64,000 nucleotides of DNA from Variovorax sp. UMC13 (GTDB lineage Bacteria; Pseudomonadota; Gammaproteobacteria; Burkholderiales; Burkholderiaceae_C). This document shows positions 32,734 through 41,087 of the stretch, one piece after another. Positions within the stretch are counted from its first letter, which is position 1, and each line of letters opens with the position of its first letter. The stretch spans positions 129,501 to 193,500 of the forward strand of contig NZ_LZZW01000029.1 of assembly GCF_014170375.1 (NCBI RefSeq). The letters are read 5' to 3'. The position numbers were made by a program, and so were the translations under genes. The notes under the pieces are model-generated. The model worked only from the letters and a program-made list of their open reading frames with translations. It had not been told where the DNA came from and ran no database searches.

Positions 32734-33548
32734 AACTGCTCAGAACCCGCAACATCCTCGCGCTGGTCTGCGCGACCTACCTGCTGCTGCTGGTCTTGTC
32801 GACCCTGTTCGCCGCGCAGATCACCAGCTTCGATCCCAAGGCGATGGCGCCGCTGCAGCGCCTGCAGGCGCCGTCGATGGCCCACTGGTTCGGTACCGAT
32901 TCCTTCGGCCGCGACGTCTTCACCCGCACCCTCTACGGCGGCCAGGTCAGCCTGGTGGTGGGCGTGGCCGTGACGCTGCTGGCGCTGCTCATCGGCACCA
33001 CCATCGGCCTGGTCAGCGGCTACTTCAGCGCGCTGGACAAGATCCTGATGCGCATCATGGACGGCATCATGTCGATGCCCGGCATCGTGCTGGCCGTGGC
33101 GCTGATGGCGCTCTTCAACGCCGACATCAAGACGGTGGTGATCGCCATCACCATCCCCGAGATCCCGCGGGTGGCGCGGCTCGTGCGCTCGGTGGTGCTG
33201 ACCATCCGCGAGCAGGAGTTCGTGCAGGCCGCCATCGTGACCGGCTGCACGGTGCCGCAGATCCTGTACCGCCACATCCTGCCCAACGCGGCCGGTCCGC
33301 TGGCGGTGCAGGCCACCTTCGTCTGCGCCTCGGCGATCCTGCTCGAGGCCTACCTCAGCTTCCTGGGCGTCGGCCTGCCGCAGGAGACGCCGACCTGGGG
33401 CAACATCATGAGCGGCGGCCGGCTTTCGGTGCAGGTCGCCTTCTGGGCCATCCTCTATCCCGGCATCGTGCTCGCGCTCACCATCCTCTCGGTCAACGTG
33501 CTGGGCGACAGCATCCGCGACCTGTTCGACCCCAAAGGAAAAAAGTGA
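32730..33548 (+). CDS. ABC importer permease, DppC/OppC type
   Basis: The 272-residue protein has the OppC N-terminal segment and the HWFGTDSFGRDVFTRTLYGG motif that marks this family. The EAA loop is at EFVQAAIVTGCTVPQILYRH, and it ends NVLGDSIRDLFDPKGKK. It pairs with the upstream permease. Its ATG overlaps the previous stop by four bases, and its TGA overlaps the ATPase ATG by one base, so the cluster is tightly coupled. Confidence 0.93.
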   Translation: MKLLRTRNILALVCATYLLLLVLSTLFAAQITSFDPKAMAPLQRLQAPSMAHWFGTDSFGRDVFTRTLYGGQVSLVVGVAVTLLALLIGTTIGLVSGYFSALDKILMRIMDGIMSMPGIVLAVALMALFNADIKTVVIAITIPEIPRVARLVRSVVLTIREQEFVQAAIVTGCTVPQILYRHILPNAAGPLAVQATFVCASAILLEAYLSFLGVGLPQETPTWGNIMSGGRLSVQVAFWAILYPGIVLALTILSVNVLGDSIRDLFDPKGKK

Positions 33549-34411
33549 TGAGCACCAACGTTCTGGAGGTCAGGGGGCTGTCGATCGCGGTCGGCGGCGA
33601 GGAGGGCGACAGCTCGCTGGTGCGCGACGTCAGCTTCTCGCTGCCCGAGGGGAAGACCGTCGGCATCGTCGGTGAGAGCGGCAGCGGCAAGACGCTGACC
33701 TCGCTCGCGCTCATGGGCCTCTTGAGCCCGCCGCTGAAGGTCACGGCCGGCAGCATCCGGCTCGCCGGCGAGGAGCTGGTGGGCGCGCCGGAGCAGCGGC
33801 TGCGCGCACTGCGCGGCAACCGGATGGCGATGGTCTTCCAGGAGCCGATGACCTCGCTCAACCCGGTGCTGAGCATCGGCTACCAGCTCTCGGAAGCCCT
33901 GATGGTGCACAGCGGCTGCAGCCGCAAGGAGGCACTGGCCAAGGCCGTGCAATTGCTCGACCGCGTGCGGATCCCCAAGGCCAGGGAGCGGCTCAAGAGC
34001 TATCCGCACGAGCTTTCGGGCGGGATGCGCCAGCGCGTGATGATCGCGATGGCCATGATGTGCGACCCGAAGGTGATCGTGGCCGACGAGCCCACCACGG
34101 CGCTGGACGTCACGGTGCAGGCCGAGGTGCTGATGCTGCTCAAGGACCTGCAGCGCGAATACCGCACGGCCGTGGTGTTCATCTCGCACGACCTGGGCGT
34201 GATCGGCGACGTCTGCGACGAGGTCATGGTCATGTACCGCGGCGACGTCGTCGAGACCGGCGTGGTCGCAGAGGTGCTGCAGCGGCCCCGCCATTCCTAC
34301 ACCGCCGCGCTGCTGGCCGCCCGGCCGGCCTTCCATCGGGGCGCGCATGCGCTTCGACTGGACAAGAGGACGCGGCTGGCGGACCTGAACTCAATGATGG
34401 AGGCCACCTGA
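33548..34411 (+). CDS. ABC importer ATPase, DppD/OppD type
   Basis: The 287-residue cytoplasmic ATPase has Walker A GESGSGKT, Q-loop MVFQEPMTSLNP, signature LSGGMRQRV, Walker B VIVADEPTTALD and the H-switch ISHDLG. The C-terminal extension (HSYTAALLAARPAF) is typical of oligopeptide ATPases; a complete iron-sulfur motif was not seen. ATG 33548 overlaps the preceding stop (TGATG), and its own stop overlaps the next ATG. It powers uptake together with the next ATPase. Confidence 0.93.
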   Translation: MSTNVLEVRGLSIAVGGEEGDSSLVRDVSFSLPEGKTVGIVGESGSGKTLTSLALMGLLSPPLKVTAGSIRLAGEELVGAPEQRLRALRGNRMAMVFQEPMTSLNPVLSIGYQLSEALMVHSGCSRKEALAKAVQLLDRVRIPKARERLKSYPHELSGGMRQRVMIAMAMMCDPKVIVADEPTTALDVTVQAEVLMLLKDLQREYRTAVVFISHDLGVIGDVCDEVMVMYRGDVVETGVVAEVLQRPRHSYTAALLAARPAFHRGAHALRLDKRTRLADLNSMMEAT

Positions 34412-35238
34412 TGCCCAACACCGCAGCAATGCCGGCACCCCGTGCCGGTGCCCACGTTCTCGAGGCCCGCAACCTCGTCAAGGACTACAAGACAAAGAAG
34501 AACGAGGACGGCAGCAAGACCTTCCGCGCCGTCGACGGCGTCTCCTTCAACCTGGCGCGCGGCCAGACCCTGAGCATCGTGGGCGAGAGCGGCAGCGGCA
34601 AGTCGACGGTGGCGCGGATGGTCATGCGGCTGATCGAACCAACGAGCGGCCAGGTGGACATCGACGGGCGCGACTGGCTGGCGCTCAAGGGCTCGGCGCT
34701 GCGCGCCGCGCGCCGCAAGCTCCAGCTGGTGTTCCAGGACCCGTACTCCTCGATCAACCCGCGCATGAAGGTCCACCAGATCGTCTCGGAACCGCTGCGG
34801 AATTTCGGCCTCTGCCCGGCTTCGCAACTGAAGGACCGCGCGGCCGAACTGCTCGAGAAGGTGGGGCTGCCGACCGCCGCGCTGGAGCGCTATCCGCACC
34901 AGTTCTCCGGCGGGCAGCGCCAGCGCATCGTGATCGCGCGCGCGCTGGCCTCGGAACCGGAGATCATCATCTGCGACGAGGCGGTGTCGGCGCTCGACGT
35001 CTCGATCCAGGCCCAGATCCTGAACCTGCTGCGCGACATCCAGGCCAAGACCGACGTGGCCTTCCTGTTCATCTCGCACGACCTGGCCGTGGTGCAGCAC
35101 ATCAGCGACGAGGTGCTGGTCATGCGCAAGGGCCAGGTCGTCGAGCGGGGAGACGTGCGCAGCCTCTTCTCGGCGCCGAAGCACGAGTACACCGTCAAGC
35201 TGCTGGATTCGGTGCCGGGGCAGCGGGTCTTTTCCTAG
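34411..35238 (+). CDS. ABC importer ATPase, DppF/OppF type
   Basis: The 275-residue ATPase has GESGSGKST, LVFQDPYSSINPRM, FSGGQRQRI, IIICDEAVSALDVS and LFISHDLAVV. The Q-loop sequence QDPYSSINPRM marks the OppF branch. It completes a five-gene importer (binding protein, two permeases, two ATPases) behind the amidase gene. A short GCGCT/AGCGC hairpin directly follows the stop (35239-35252) without a T-run, so transcription may continue. Confidence 0.93.
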   Translation: MPNTAAMPAPRAGAHVLEARNLVKDYKTKKNEDGSKTFRAVDGVSFNLARGQTLSIVGESGSGKSTVARMVMRLIEPTSGQVDIDGRDWLALKGSALRAARRKLQLVFQDPYSSINPRMKVHQIVSEPLRNFGLCPASQLKDRAAELLEKVGLPTAALERYPHQFSGGQRQRIVIARALASEPEIIICDEAVSALDVSIQAQILNLLRDIQAKTDVAFLFISHDLAVVQHISDEVLVMRKGQVVERGDVRSLFSAPKHEYTVKLLDSVPGQRVFS

Positions 35239-35450
35239 GCGCTGGAAAGCGCCGCGCACCTTCACCGCGTGGCGCGTCCGCGCGATGCCGGTCCGCCCTC
35301 CGGCGCCGCCTGGGCCACGGCGGCCGGCCGACGATCGCACGGGGGCAAGTATCATATTGTCACAATTGCTTTCGAGGCCGCCGGCGAGCGCTTCGCCTGT
35401 CTTCGCCTGTCCGGAGCAACCCACCGCCTTGACGGCCTTCAGAGGAATGC

Positions 35451-35786
35451 ATGGAGATCTACGGGTCAGCTCGCCGCGTCCGAACGAAGCTGCCAAGGCC
35501 TGCCCGGCAACGACAGTCCAACCCACGCCCTATGTCGATCTCCATGCTCCAGTCCCTCTCCGAGACGAACTTTCCCGTGACGATCAAGGGCGGCGAGGAC
35601 GTCGATGCGATCCACATCCTGGTGATCGCGGGCCATGTGGAAGCCGACATCGCGAAGGCGGTTCGCACGCCCGCCGGCTGGATGAACCCCACCGCCACCG
35701 TGACCTCCATCACGCGCACAGGCCTCCAGATGCTGCGGCTCTTTCCCAGGAGGTCCAGCGCGCGCAAGCGACTGAACGCCGGCTGA
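35451..35786 (+). CDS. Small hypothetical protein
   Basis: This is a 111-residue frame, or 84 residues if it starts at ATG 35532 (MSISMLQSLSETNFPVTIKG). The core VTIKGGEDVDAIHILVIAGHVEADIA looks like a compact alpha/beta domain, and the tail is basic. I do not recognise a family. ATG 35451 has AGAGGA six bases upstream, which favours the longer form, but its first 27 residues (Arg/Pro/Ser-rich) look less protein-like than the rest. The upstream 212 bases hold a perfect palindrome ATTGTCACAAT (35356-35366) and a tandem 10-base repeat (35391-35410). Confidence 0.45.
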   Translation: MEIYGSARRVRTKLPRPARQRQSNPRPMSISMLQSLSETNFPVTIKGGEDVDAIHILVIAGHVEADIAKAVRTPAGWMNPTATVTSITRTGLQMLRLFPRRSSARKRLNAG

Positions 35787-35843
35787 AGGGCCGGCGCGGC
35801 GCAGCGCGCCGGGCCGATATGCGGATTCCGAGCAAGCCAGCTT

Positions 35844-35964
35844 CTTTTTCTTCGTTCCCTGTCGCGCCGCCGGCGCGAAGAATCCCGGGCTTCCGCTGCC
35901 CCGGAACCAGGGCGCATGCGTCCCGGCAGGTCCGCCGGGCGTCGTCCCTGGAACGAAGAAAGAA
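35844..35964 (+). promoter_or_regulatory. Inverted repeat embracing the leader of the OsmC-family gene
   Basis: CTTCGTTCC (35850-35858) is the exact reverse complement of GGAACGAAG (35950-35958). Pairing continues outward between T-rich and A-rich stretches after a short bulge. The right arm includes the purine-rich stretch just before the OsmC ATG (35969), so folding would hide the ribosome-binding site. The enclosed 90 bases are GC-rich and can form internal hairpins. Confidence 0.4.
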
Positions 35965-35968
35965 CACC

Positions 35969-36520
35969 ATGAGCCATCTCAACGACTACCTGGCCGAGAA
36001 GCGCGCGGCCGTGCTGGCGCGCAGCGCCGCCATCGAGGCCGGCACCGCGCAGCCGGCGCAATTGAAGGCCACCGTGCGGGCCGAAGGCCGCAGCGGCGTG
36101 CGCCGCCTGCGCATCCGCGACCATCAGGTGATCAGCGACAGCCCGCCCGACTTCGCGGGCTACAACCTGGGCCCGAGTTCGCCCGAGCTGCAGCTCGGCG
36201 TGCTGGGCACCTGCGTGACCCACATCTTCCTGATCCAGGCGGCCGAACGGCAGGTGCCGCTGGAGAGCCTCGAGGTCGAGGTGACCGGCATCATCGATCC
36301 GCGCGGCGGCAAACCCGGCCATGAAGAGACGCCGATCTGGCCGCACCAGATCGCCTACACCGTGCACATCGATTCGCCGGCCAGCCGCGCCGACATCGAC
36401 GCGCTGTTCGAGGCGGTCGAGCGCAACTGCCCGATCCTCAACCTGCTGCGCAACCCGCAGACCATCCGGGCCGAGGTCAAGCTCACCAACTCGCTGGCTG
36501 ACACCCGCGTCGCGGCCTGA
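35969..36520 (+). CDS. OsmC-family peroxide-reductase-fold protein
   Basis: The 183-residue product has the two OsmC cysteines: C82 in LGVLGTCVTH and C154 in ERNCPILNLL. These form the peroxidatic/resolving pair in OsmC/Ohr enzymes that reduce organic hydroperoxides. It lies between two transporter clusters and 15 bases before a VOC-fold gene, so it may act on a reactive product of the same catabolic route. The ribosome-binding site is only GAAAGAA and is inside an inverted repeat. Confidence 0.85.
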   Translation: MSHLNDYLAEKRAAVLARSAAIEAGTAQPAQLKATVRAEGRSGVRRLRIRDHQVISDSPPDFAGYNLGPSSPELQLGVLGTCVTHIFLIQAAERQVPLESLEVEVTGIIDPRGGKPGHEETPIWPHQIAYTVHIDSPASRADIDALFEAVERNCPILNLLRNPQTIRAEVKLTNSLADTRVAA

Positions 36521-36535
36521 ACAGGAGCGCCCGCC

Positions 36536-37345
36536 ATGTCCCTCACGCTCGACCACATCGTCATCGCCGTCCACGACCTCGACACCACCATCGCCGACTA
36601 CACGGCGCTGGGCTTCAACGTACAGCGCGGCGGCGACCATCCCGGCCGCTCGACGCACAACGCCCTGGTGGTGTTCGCCGACGGCAGCTATTTCGAACTC
36701 ATCGCCTGGAAGCAGCCGGCGCCCCAGGAGCGCTGGTGGCAACTGCTGCAGCGCCAGGGCGAAGGCATCATCGACTTCGCCCTGCTGCCGCGCAGCGTCG
36801 CCGACACCGTGGCCCAGGCCGGCCAGCGCGGCCTGGTGCTCGACGGACCGCTCGAAGGCGGGCGCCTGCGCCCCGACGGCGAACGCCTGCACTGGCAGAC
36901 CGCACGGCCGCCGTCGACCGATCTGCCCTTCCTGTGCGGCGACGTCACGCCGCGCGCCTTGCGCGTGCCCGAGGGCGGCGCGCGCGTGCATCCCAACGGC
37001 GCGCTCGGCGTGGCCAGCCTGGCGGTCGCGGTGCACGACCTCGACGCCACGCTGGCGCGCTACCGCGCGCTGTTCGGCAATGGCGCCCATGTCGCGATCG
37101 GCCAGCCCGTGCCGCTGCCGGGGCAGGGCCTGCGGCTGGCGGTGATCGCCTTCGGCAGCAGTGCGCTGGTGCTGTCCACGGCGCGTGAACCGGCCGAGGG
37201 GCAGGTCGAAGGCCCCTATGCGCTGGTGCTGCGCACCGCCGATGCCACACAGCCGCTCGGTGCGGTGGACCGGGTGCGCAGCCATGGCGCGCGCATCGAG
37301 TTCGAGCGTGCGGGCACCTCGGCGCCGGCCGTGAACCGCGACTGA
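36536..37345 (+). CDS. VOC-superfamily (glyoxalase-like) protein
   Basis: The 269-residue product has two beta-alpha-beta VOC modules: LTLDHIVIAVHDLDTTIADY at the N-terminus and GVASLAVAVHDLDATLARYR at about 160-180. A Glyoxalase_3-like pattern (NALVVFADGSYFELIAWK) is also present. VOC proteins are metal-dependent lyases, isomerases or dioxygenases, or simple binders; the substrate cannot be told. CAGGAGCG precedes the ATG. It starts 15 bases after the OsmC gene, so they are one transcript. An AACCGCG/CGCGGTT inverted repeat (37334-37361) spans its stop codon and may mark the transcript end. Confidence 0.8.
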   Translation: MSLTLDHIVIAVHDLDTTIADYTALGFNVQRGGDHPGRSTHNALVVFADGSYFELIAWKQPAPQERWWQLLQRQGEGIIDFALLPRSVADTVAQAGQRGLVLDGPLEGGRLRPDGERLHWQTARPPSTDLPFLCGDVTPRALRVPEGGARVHPNGALGVASLAVAVHDLDATLARYRALFGNGAHVAIGQPVPLPGQGLRLAVIAFGSSALVLSTAREPAEGQVEGPYALVLRTADATQPLGAVDRVRSHGARIEFERAGTSAPAVNRD

Positions 37346-37376
37346 ATTCCGCACCGCGGTTCAGGCAGCGATGCGG

Positions 37377-37408
37377 GCATCGCTTATTTGGTGGCCGCAT
37401 AACGATGC
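37377..37408 (+). promoter_or_regulatory. Imperfect inverted repeat upstream of the second importer
   Basis: GCATCGCTTA (37377-37386) faces TAACGATGC (37400-37408), complementary except for one bulged base, across a 13-base centre. It lies about 107 bases before the likely GTG start of the binding-protein gene in an otherwise gene-free 169-base gap. It is a candidate operator for the IclR regulator at 45172; that link is speculative. Confidence 0.35.
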
Positions 37409-37514
37409 TACTTAATCGGTGCCCAAAGCACAGGCGCCTGACTACGATTTCCCAGGCCGGCGAGGCGCTTGCGAGCGCCGCCGGGCCGTTCTTCCTCTCC
37501 ATCGAAAGTACTTC

Positions 37515-39191
37515 GTGATCGTGTTTTCCAGAAGGTTTGAGCGCGCGGCTGCGGCCGCTGCCGTCGTGGCTTTGTTGGCGCTGGTCGCCGCCTGCTCCAA
37601 GACCGCCGACGCGCCGGCCGCCTCTGCGGCCGCGAATCCCTCGGCCCCCGTGACCGGCGGCACGCTGGTCTACCTGGAGCAGCAGGCGCACACCAACCTG
37701 TACCCACCTGCGGGCGGCTTCTATCCCAACGGCGGCATCCTCAACCAGATCACCGACAAGCTGACCTACCAGGACCCGAAGACGCTCAAGGTCGAGCCCT
37801 GGATCGCGGAATCGTGGACGGTCAACGACGCGGTCACCGAGTACACCTTCAAGCTGCGCGAAGGCGTGAGCTTCTCCGACGGCACGCCGCTGGACGCGGC
37901 CGCGGTGGCGAAGAATTTCGACACCTTCGGCAAGGGCAACAAGGAACTCAAGCAGCCGGTGTCCGAGGCGATCAACAACTACGACCGCAGCGAAGTGATC
38001 GATGCACGCACGGTCAAGTTCTATTTCAAGAAACCGTCGCCGGGCTTCCTGCAGGGCACCTCGGTGATCGGTTCGGGCCTGGTGTCGCTGGGCACGCTGG
38101 CCCGCCCCTTCGAGGAACTGGGCGACGCGACCAGGATCATCGGCTCCGGCCCCTTCGTCGTGACCAGCGAAACGCTGGGCAAGGAGCTGGTGCTGTCGGT
38201 GCGCAAGGACTACGCCTGGGGCCCGAGCACGCTCGCGCACCAGGGCCGCGCGCGGCTCGACGAGATCAAGCTCATCGTGACGCCGGAAGACAGCGTGCGC
38301 ATCGGTGCGCTGGTGGCCGGCCAGGCCGGCTTCATCCGCCAGGTGCAGGCCTACGACGAGAAGCGCGTGAAGGACCAGGGCTTCGCGATCTACGCGCCCC
38401 CGACGCGCGGCGTGAACAACAGCATCAACTTCCGCCCGGACAACCCGCTGGTGGCCGACGTGCGCGTGCGCCAGGCGCTGCTGCATGCAACGAACACCAA
38501 GGAGATCGTCGAGACCCTGTTCTCGTCGAACTACCCGCAAGCCACCTCGGTGATCGCCGCCACCGCGGCCGGCTACGTGGACCTGTCGGCCAAGCTGGGC
38601 TACGACGAAGCCAAGGCCAGGCAGCTGCTCGACGAGGCCGGCTGGACCGTCGGCGCCAACGGCACGCGGAGCAAGGACGGCCAGGAACTGGCACTGCGTG
38701 CCTACGAGGCGCTGCCCCAGCCGCAGAACAAGGCGACGCTGCAACTGGTGGCGCAGCAGTGGGCCAAGATCGGCGTCAAGCTCAACGTGCTCACCGGCGA
38801 CGCGGGCACCACGACCCTCGACAACCTCGACCCGGCCAAGACGGCGGTGCTGCCGACCATGGTGGGCCGCGCCGATCCCGACGTGATCAAGAGCCAGTAC
38901 TACCCGACCAACCGCAACGTGCTGTTGCAGAAGGGCGGCGTGAGCGACAAGGTCAAGGGCTTCGTGGACGCCAAGCTCAACGGGTTGCTCGAAGGCATCG
39001 CCAGCGAGGTCGATCCGGCCAAGCGGCTGGCGCTGGTCGGCGAGGTGCAGAACTACCTGATCGACCAGGCCTACGTGATCCCGATCTTCGAAGAGCCGCA
39101 GGCCTTCGCGGGCGCGCCGTGGGTCAGGGACGTGGGCTACGAAGCCGTCGGCCGGCCGAGCTTCTACGCCGCCTGGCTGGCCGCCCACTGA
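37515..39191 (+). CDS. ABC importer substrate-binding lipoprotein, peptide/nickel family
   Basis: The 558-residue product carries a lipoprotein signal: basic start, hydrophobic AAAAAAVVALLALVAA, then the lipid-accepting Cys. The SBP_bac_5 fold follows (FKLREGVSFSDGTPLDAAAV, IIGSGPFVVTSETLGKE). Start GTG 37515 was chosen as the nearest upstream of the signal; GTG 37521 is equally possible. The far-upstream frame (GTG 37419) gives a poor N-terminus. It is the first gene of a cassette with two permeases, a fused ATPase, a luciferase-like monooxygenase and two CMD-fold proteins, resembling the family I recall as TIGR04028 (KPN_01854). Confidence 0.88.
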   Translation: MIVFSRRFERAAAAAAVVALLALVAACSKTADAPAASAAANPSAPVTGGTLVYLEQQAHTNLYPPAGGFYPNGGILNQITDKLTYQDPKTLKVEPWIAESWTVNDAVTEYTFKLREGVSFSDGTPLDAAAVAKNFDTFGKGNKELKQPVSEAINNYDRSEVIDARTVKFYFKKPSPGFLQGTSVIGSGLVSLGTLARPFEELGDATRIIGSGPFVVTSETLGKELVLSVRKDYAWGPSTLAHQGRARLDEIKLIVTPEDSVRIGALVAGQAGFIRQVQAYDEKRVKDQGFAIYAPPTRGVNNSINFRPDNPLVADVRVRQALLHATNTKEIVETLFSSNYPQATSVIAATAAGYVDLSAKLGYDEAKARQLLDEAGWTVGANGTRSKDGQELALRAYEALPQPQNKATLQLVAQQWAKIGVKLNVLTGDAGTTTLDNLDPAKTAVLPTMVGRADPDVIKSQYYPTNRNVLLQKGGVSDKVKGFVDAKLNGLLEGIASEVDPAKRLALVGEVQNYLIDQAYVIPIFEEPQAFAGAPWVRDVGYEAVGRPSFYAAWLAAH

Positions 39192-39199
39192 GCCGCTGA

Positions 39200-40138
39200 A
39201 TGAGCAAGTACCTCTGGAGCCGCATCGCGCAGGCCTTGGTGGTGCTGTGGGCCGCGTTCACCGCGTCCTTCGTGCTGCTGCAGGCCCTGCCCGGGGATGC
39301 GGTGCTGATCAAGTTCCTCAACCCCGAACTGGGGCTGGGGCCGACGGAGATCGCCGATATCCGCGCCGCCTACGGCGCCGACAGCCCGGTGTGGGAGCGC
39401 TATTTCCACACCCTGTGGAATTTCCTGGGCGGCAACTTCGGCTACTCGATGCAGGCTGGCGTGCCGGTGAGCCAGGGCCTGGCGGTCAACCTGCCGCCCA
39501 CGCTGCGGCTCGCGAGCTTCGGCTTCGGCGTGGCGCTGCTGCTGGCGGTGGGCCTGGCCTTCCTGTCGAACCTCACGCGCTTCGCCTGGCTGCGCGCGGC
39601 AATCCAGTCGCTGCCCTCGCTGTTCATCTCGGTGCCGGTGTTCTGGCTGGGCATCATGCTGATCCAGGTCTTCTCGTTCCGGCTCGGCCTGATCCCGGTG
39701 ATCAACCCGGGCAAGTGGGAAGGGCTGGTGCTGCCGACGCTCACGCTGGCCATCCCGATCTCCGCGCCGCTGGCGCAGATCCTCATGCGCAACATCGACC
39801 AGGTGCTCACGCAGCCCTTCGTGACCGTGGCGCGGGCCAAGGGCGCGACGCGCAACTGGGTGCTGTGGAAGCACGTGGCGCGCAACGCCGTTCTGCCGAC
39901 GCTGACCATCGCGGGCATCCTGTTCGGCGAACTGCTGGCCGGCGCGGTGGTGACCGAGGCGGTGTTCGGGCTCAACGGCCTGGGCAGCCTCACGCAGCAG
40001 GCGGTGGGCAACCAGGACACGGCGGTGCTGCAGGCCATCGTGGTGATCTCCGCCGCGGCCTTCGTTCTCATCAATCTCGTGGTCGACCTGTTGTATCCGG
40101 TGCTCGACCCGCGCCTGCGCGTCCAACTGGGCCACTGA
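39200..40138 (+). CDS. ABC importer permease, DppB/OppB type (second system)
   Basis: The 312-residue membrane protein begins MSKYLWSRIAQALVVLWAAF. It has the OppB periplasmic loop (LPGDAVLIKFLNPELGLGPT), the EAA loop near PFVTVARAKGATRNWVLW and the terminal VVDLLYPVLDPRLRV signature. It starts nine bases after the binding-protein gene and forms the channel with the next permease. It is only distantly like the permease at 31792, so the two importers are not a recent duplication. Confidence 0.92.
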   Translation: MSKYLWSRIAQALVVLWAAFTASFVLLQALPGDAVLIKFLNPELGLGPTEIADIRAAYGADSPVWERYFHTLWNFLGGNFGYSMQAGVPVSQGLAVNLPPTLRLASFGFGVALLLAVGLAFLSNLTRFAWLRAAIQSLPSLFISVPVFWLGIMLIQVFSFRLGLIPVINPGKWEGLVLPTLTLAIPISAPLAQILMRNIDQVLTQPFVTVARAKGATRNWVLWKHVARNAVLPTLTIAGILFGELLAGAVVTEAVFGLNGLGSLTQQAVGNQDTAVLQAIVVISAAAFVLINLVVDLLYPVLDPRLRVQLGH

Positions 40139-40142
40139 CACC

Positions 40143-41087
40143 ATGAGCCTCACTCTCGAGATCGATTCGCTGGCGCCCACGGGCGCGGCCCGCACCGCGG
40201 TCGCGAACCCGGTGGCCGCCAGCCCGGCGGCCGTTCCGGCGAAGGCCACGCCCGCATGGCGCAAGGGCCTGCACAAGGCGTGGAAGGCCGTGCGCCGCGC
40301 GCAACCCGGTCTGCTGCTCGCCTGGCTGGTGATCGCCACCGTCACGCTGTGGGCCATCGCGCCGGGCCTGTTCTCGGGCTACAACCCGGTGCAGGGCACC
40401 TCGGGCCAGCACCTGCTGGCACCGAGCGCCACCCACCTGCTGGGCACCGACGGCCTGGGCCGCGACCTCTATGCGCGCGTGGTGCACGGCGCGGTGCATT
40501 CGCTGTCGGGCGCTTTCCTGGCCGTGACCGTCGGCCTGCTGCTGGGCACCACCATCGGCGTGCTCGCGGGCTCGGTCGGCGGGCTGGTGGAAGACGCGCT
40601 GATGCGCGTGGTCGACGTGTTGCTGGCCGTGCCCTCGCTGCTGCTGTCGCTGAGCATCATCATCATCCTGGGCTTCGGCACGCTGAACGCCGCGCTCGCG
40701 GTCGGCATCGCCTCGGTGGCGGGCTTCGCGCGGCTGGTGCGCTCGGAGGTGGTGCGGGTGCGCCGCGCCGAATACGTCGAGGCGGCCTTCGGCAGCGGCG
40801 GCAGCTTTCGCAGCGTGCTCTGGCGCCATGTGCTGCCCAACTCGCTGACCTCGGTGGTGGCCATGGCCGCGCTGCAGTTCGGCAGCGCCATCCTCTCGAT
40901 CTCGACCCTGGGCTTCCTGGGCTACGGCGCGCCGCCGCCCACGCCCGAATGGGGCCTGCTGATCGCCGAAGGCCGCAACTACATCTCGACCGGCTGGTGG
41001 CTCACCACCGTGCCCGGCCTGGTCGTGGTGGCCGTGGTGCTGTCGGCCAACCGCATCAGCGTGGCGGTGTCGAAGGGGCGCCGGTGA
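40143..41087 (+). CDS. ABC importer permease, DppC/OppC type (second system)
   Basis: The 314-residue protein has an Ala-rich cytoplasmic N-terminus of about 50 residues. The OppC pattern follows (HLLGTDGLGRDLYARVVHGA; EAA loop near RRAEYVEAAFGSGGSFRS; GYGAPPPTPEWGLLIAEG). The final segment runs into KGRR. The stop overlaps the start of the ATPase gene by four bases (GTGA), indicating translational coupling. Confidence 0.92.
   Translation: MSLTLEIDSLAPTGAARTAVANPVAASPAAVPAKATPAWRKGLHKAWKAVRRAQPGLLLAWLVIATVTLWAIAPGLFSGYNPVQGTSGQHLLAPSATHLLGTDGLGRDLYARVVHGAVHSLSGAFLAVTVGLLLGTTIGVLAGSVGGLVEDALMRVVDVLLAVPSLLLSLSIIIILGFGTLNAALAVGIASVAGFARLVRSEVVRVRRAEYVEAAFGSGGSFRSVLWRHVLPNSLTSVVAMAALQFGSAILSISTLGFLGYGAPPPTPEWGLLIAEGRNYISTGWWLTTVPGLVVVAVVLSANRISVAVSKGRR

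Noticed and set aside
37419..37514. Upstream start (GTG 37419) for the second binding lipoprotein
   Set aside because: It would place 32 charged residues before the lipoprotein signal; the signal fits a start at 37515 or 37521.
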